This document shows positions 5,503 to 7,653 of a stretch of 7,653 nt of DNA, one piece after another; the stretch's first letter is position 1; the number at the start of each line of letters is the position of its first letter. The notes below the pieces were generated by a model. That model saw nothing but the letters and a program-made list of their open reading frames with translations, did not search any database and was not told where the DNA came from. The stretch is from CAZKMM01 sp964592965 (GTDB lineage: Bacteria; RBG-13-61-14; DRUE01): NCBI GenBank assembly GCA_964592965.1, contig CAZQJX010000115.1, positions 1 to 7,653 of the forward strand. The letters are read 5' to 3'. Both the position numbers and the translations under genes were made by a program.

Positions 5503-6930
5503 TTATTTTTCTATATCCACTAGGAACAGTTCCATTTGTTTTTCGCGGATGGATTCAGGGAAGGGCACAGGGTAATTCCCAGAAAAGCAGGCATCGCAGT
5601 ATCCGCCTTTTGCACTGTTTACTGCTTTATGCAGACCTTCAAGAGAAAGGTAGCCGAGCGTGTCAGCATTGATAAATTTTCTAATCTCCTCAATAGAGCC
5701 TTTTTTCTGATTGTAAATCAGCTCTTCTTTCGTGGGAGTATCTATTCCGTAGAAACAGCTAAAAGCGGTTGGTGGAGAGCTCACCCGCATATGCACCTCT
5801 TTTGCTCCACCCTGCTCACGAATCATTGTGATAATCTTTCGGCAGGTTGTTCCTCGAACAATGGAATCATCAACCACTACCACTCTTTTTCCCTTAAGCA
5901 CTCCTCTTACTACATTAAGCTTGATTTTCACGCCAAAATGCCGAATGGAATGAACTGGCTCAATAAAGGTTCTTCCTACATAATGATTTCTGATAAGCCC
6001 CTCTTCTAGCACCAGCCCGCTTCCTCGTGCGTATCCATAAGCAGCAACTCTTCCTGAATCTGGCACCGGAATAACTATATCTGCATCCGCAGGTTGTTCA
6101 CGAGCAAGTTGCTCACCCAGCCTGATTCGCACCTCATAAACAGATTCACCAAAAATTATAGAATCTGGTCTGGCAAAGTAGATATGCTCAAATATGCAGG
6201 CTTTTCTCAGGTGAGCAGGAAGGGGATGAAAGGATTGAACACCATTTTCGTCAATAATAATTACCTCTCCCGGCTCTACTTCTCTCCAATAGCAAGCTTC
6301 CACTAAATCAAGCGCACAGGTCTCAGAGGCAATAATGTATCCATCACGATTTTTAAATCTACCCAAAACCAAAGGGCGAAATCCCCACGGGTCTCGGGCG
6401 CAGGCAAGGATTTTCTCAGTTAAAAACACCAGCGAATACGCTCCCTGAATTCTGCTTAAAGCATAAGCGATTTTGTCAAGAAGATTATCTGAGCGAACCA
6501 TTGCCATAAGATGAACAATCACTTCAGTGTCCATTGTGCTTTGGAAGATAGCTCCTCTTTCCTCAAGCTCCTCTCGTATCTCACGGGCATTGACTAAATT
6601 GCCGTTGTGAGCAACTGCCAGCCTTTCGCGATGGGACTCCATTGCAAAGGGTTGAGCATTTTTTAGTAAAGTATGACCAGAAGTTGAGTAGCGAACATGT
6701 CCTATAGCGAGGTGTCCAGGTAGCTGTTGTAAAATGCTTTCATTAAAAACATCTTGCACTAAGCCCATTGCCCGATGGGAATACATTTTTCTGCCATCAG
6801 CAGAGACAATGCCAGCGCTTTCCTGTCCACGATGTTGAAGGGAATAAAGAGCAAGGTAGGCAATATTACTCGCCTCTGGATGACCATAGACTCCAACTAC
6901 ACCGCACTCCTCGTGAAAGCAGTCAAACAA
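5503..6930 (-). CDS. purF: Amidophosphoribosyltransferase, Fe-S type
   Basis: First committed enzyme of de novo purine synthesis: PRPP plus glutamine gives 5-phosphoribosylamine (cytoplasmic). Seen in the 475 residues: a short propeptide (1-8) ending before nucleophile Cys9 in EECGVVGVYG; the glutaminase domain with LQHRGQESAG (31-40), GHVRYSTSG (77-85) and AHNGNL (107-112); and the phosphoribosyltransferase domain with the PRPP loop VVVDDSIVRGTT (351-362). Cys245, Cys392, Cys445 and Cys448 sit where Bacillus subtilis PurF binds its 4Fe-4S cluster, so this is the oxygen-sensitive, propeptide-processed class and not the E. coli class. The start is TTG at 6930, supported by GGGAGG (6937-6942). 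Upstream purC ends 14 nt away, indicating co-transcription. The length is normal for the family and the frame is intact. Confidence 0.96.
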   Translation of the reverse strand: MFDCFHEECGVVGVYGHPEASNIAYLALYSLQHRGQESAGIVSADGRKMYSHRAMGLVQDVFNESILQQLPGHLAIGHVRYSTSGHTLLKNAQPFAMESHRERLAVAHNGNLVNAREIREELEERGAIFQSTMDTEVIVHLMAMVRSDNLLDKIAYALSRIQGAYSLVFLTEKILACARDPWGFRPLVLGRFKNRDGYIIASETCALDLVEACYWREVEPGEVIIIDENGVQSFHPLPAHLRKACIFEHIYFARPDSIIFGESVYEVRIRLGEQLAREQPADADIVIPVPDSGRVAAYGYARGSGLVLEEGLIRNHYVGRTFIEPVHSIRHFGVKIKLNVVRGVLKGKRVVVVDDSIVRGTTCRKIITMIREQGGAKEVHMRVSSPPTAFSCFYGIDTPTKEELIYNQKKGSIEEIRKFINADTLGYLSLEGLHKAVNSAKGGYCDACFSGNYPVPFPESIREKQMELFLVDIEK

Positions 6931-6936
6931 ATCTTT

Positions 6937-6942
6937 CCTCCC
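6937..6942 (-). promoter_or_regulatory. Shine-Dalgarno site supporting a TTG start for purF
   Basis: GGGAGG on the minus strand lies 6 nt before TTG at 6930, in the 14-nt purC-purF gap. It supports the uncommon TTG start and the 8-residue propeptide. Confidence 0.7.
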
Positions 6943-6944
6943 TT

Positions 6945-7649
6945 CTAGGATTTAATTCGTCCAAGCACCTCCTCATAAGCTTCTTTTACACCGCCGAGGT
7001 CTCTGCGGAAGCGGTCTTTATCCAGCTTCTTTTTGGTTGCTTTATCCCAGAGCCTGCATCCATCAGGAGTAATTTCATCAGCAAGGAGGAGCTTTCCGTC
7101 CTTTTTCCCAAACTCCAGCTTAAAATCAACAAGGATAATTCCCCGCTCATCAAAGAATTTTTTAAGGAGCTCATTTACCTGAAGAGCCATCTGGTTCATC
7201 TGATTATAATCCTCTTCGCTCGCCCATCCAAAAGCAAGGATATGCCAGAGGTTGACCATAGGGTCGTGAAGCTCATCGCTTTTATAATCGTGCTCAAGAA
7301 TGGTTCTGCTTAAAGGAGCACCTTCTTCCATACCCAATCTTTTGGCAAGCGAACCTGCAACATAGTTTCTGATAATCACCTCAATTGGAAGAATTTTTAC
7401 CTTCCAGCAGAGCATATCTCGTGGAGAAAGCTGGTCAATAAAATGTGTGGGAATGCCTTCCTTTTCCAAAAGGCGAAAGATGAGCGAGCTGAATGTGCAG
7501 TTGATTTCACCTTTGCCCTGTATAACATCACGCTTGACGCCATCGCCAGCAGTAACTTCGTCTTTAAAGTGAATAATTACTTTATCTGGGTCGGAGCAGG
7601 CATAAACTATTTTTGCCTTGCCTTCGTAGATTTTCTCTTTTTTCTCCAT
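6945..7649 (-). CDS. purC: Phosphoribosylaminoimidazole-succinocarboxamide (SAICAR) synthase
   Basis: ATP-dependent ligation of aspartate to CAIR in de novo purine synthesis (cytoplasmic). Seen in the 234 residues: IYEGKAKIVY (7-16) ATP-binding N-lobe; GDGVKRD (35-41); the first SAICAR-synthase signature ILPIEVIIRNYVAGS (86-100); the second, LVDFKLEFG (173-181); and LADEITPDGCRLWD (189-202) followed by KLDKDRFRRDLG (208-219). Length and order match single-domain bacterial PurC. The ATG at 7649 is 4 nt from the window edge, so its ribosome site, promoter and any purine riboswitch lie outside. It is the upstream partner of purF. Confidence 0.96.
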   Translation of the reverse strand: MEKKEKIYEGKAKIVYACSDPDKVIIHFKDEVTAGDGVKRDVIQGKGEINCTFSSLIFRLLEKEGIPTHFIDQLSPRDMLCWKVKILPIEVIIRNYVAGSLAKRLGMEEGAPLSRTILEHDYKSDELHDPMVNLWHILAFGWASEEDYNQMNQMALQVNELLKKFFDERGIILVDFKLEFGKKDGKLLLADEITPDGCRLWDKATKKKLDKDRFRRDLGGVKEAYEEVLGRIKS

Positions 7650-7653
7650 TGCG

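Noticed and set aside
5536..6009. 157-codon plus-strand open frame antisense to purF
   Set aside because: It lies wholly opposite a clear purF, resembles no family, and is explained as the shadow of a constrained coding sequence.
6768..7313. 181-codon plus-strand open frame spanning the purF-purC junction
   Set aside because: Antisense to two conserved enzymes, with no ribosome site or recognisable domain; a shadow frame.

Overview
The window is bacterial chromosomal DNA of moderate, somewhat AT-rich composition, densely packed with housekeeping genes. Both strands are used, starts are ATG with one TTG, and clear Shine-Dalgarno sites are present. No tRNA, rRNA, CRISPR array, insertion sequence or phage gene was recognised. 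The phylum cannot be fixed from the sequence. The Fe-S type PurF, the short Bacillus-like NagB, the divergent PurN and a possible sigma-54 promoter would fit an uncultivated or deep-branching bacterial lineage, but that is inference.

Layout from left to right. (1) Bases 1-1571, minus strand: a signal-peptide-bearing, C-terminally anchored HExxH metallopeptidase of the peptidase-MA type, overlapping by 10 nt a divergent purN. The purN gene runs off the left edge. (2) Bases 1639-4504, plus strand: a tightly coupled three-gene amino-sugar cassette of ROK sugar kinase, nagA and nagB. Together these would turn GlcNAc into fructose-6-phosphate without a phosphotransferase system. (3) Bases 4499-5113, minus strand: an ECF-type sigma factor gene with no anti-sigma gene beside it. 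It overlaps the nagB stop by 6 bp and is preceded by a good GG-N10-GC (sigma-54 type) promoter candidate. (4) Bases 5114-5502: a 389-nt spacer holding that promoter, a possible 51-codon small ORF on the minus strand, a weak terminator-like hairpin and a 12-bp inverted repeat. (5) Bases 5503-7649, minus strand: purF and purC, with purC upstream, complete and separated by 14 nt.

Two metabolic themes meet here. PurC, PurF and PurN belong to de novo purine synthesis. ROK-NagA-NagB recover carbon and nitrogen from amino sugars. The three pur genes share a strand but are separated by the sigma gene, the oppositely oriented nag cassette and the peptidase gene, so the pur genes may once have been contiguous.

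I found no clearly new multi-gene system. The items most worth a second look are the short ORF and inverted repeat in the 389-nt spacer, the orphan ECF sigma factor with its sigma-54-like promoter, the divergent PurN translationally coupled to a membrane peptidase, and the inverted repeat over the peptidase -10 element in the divergent promoter region.
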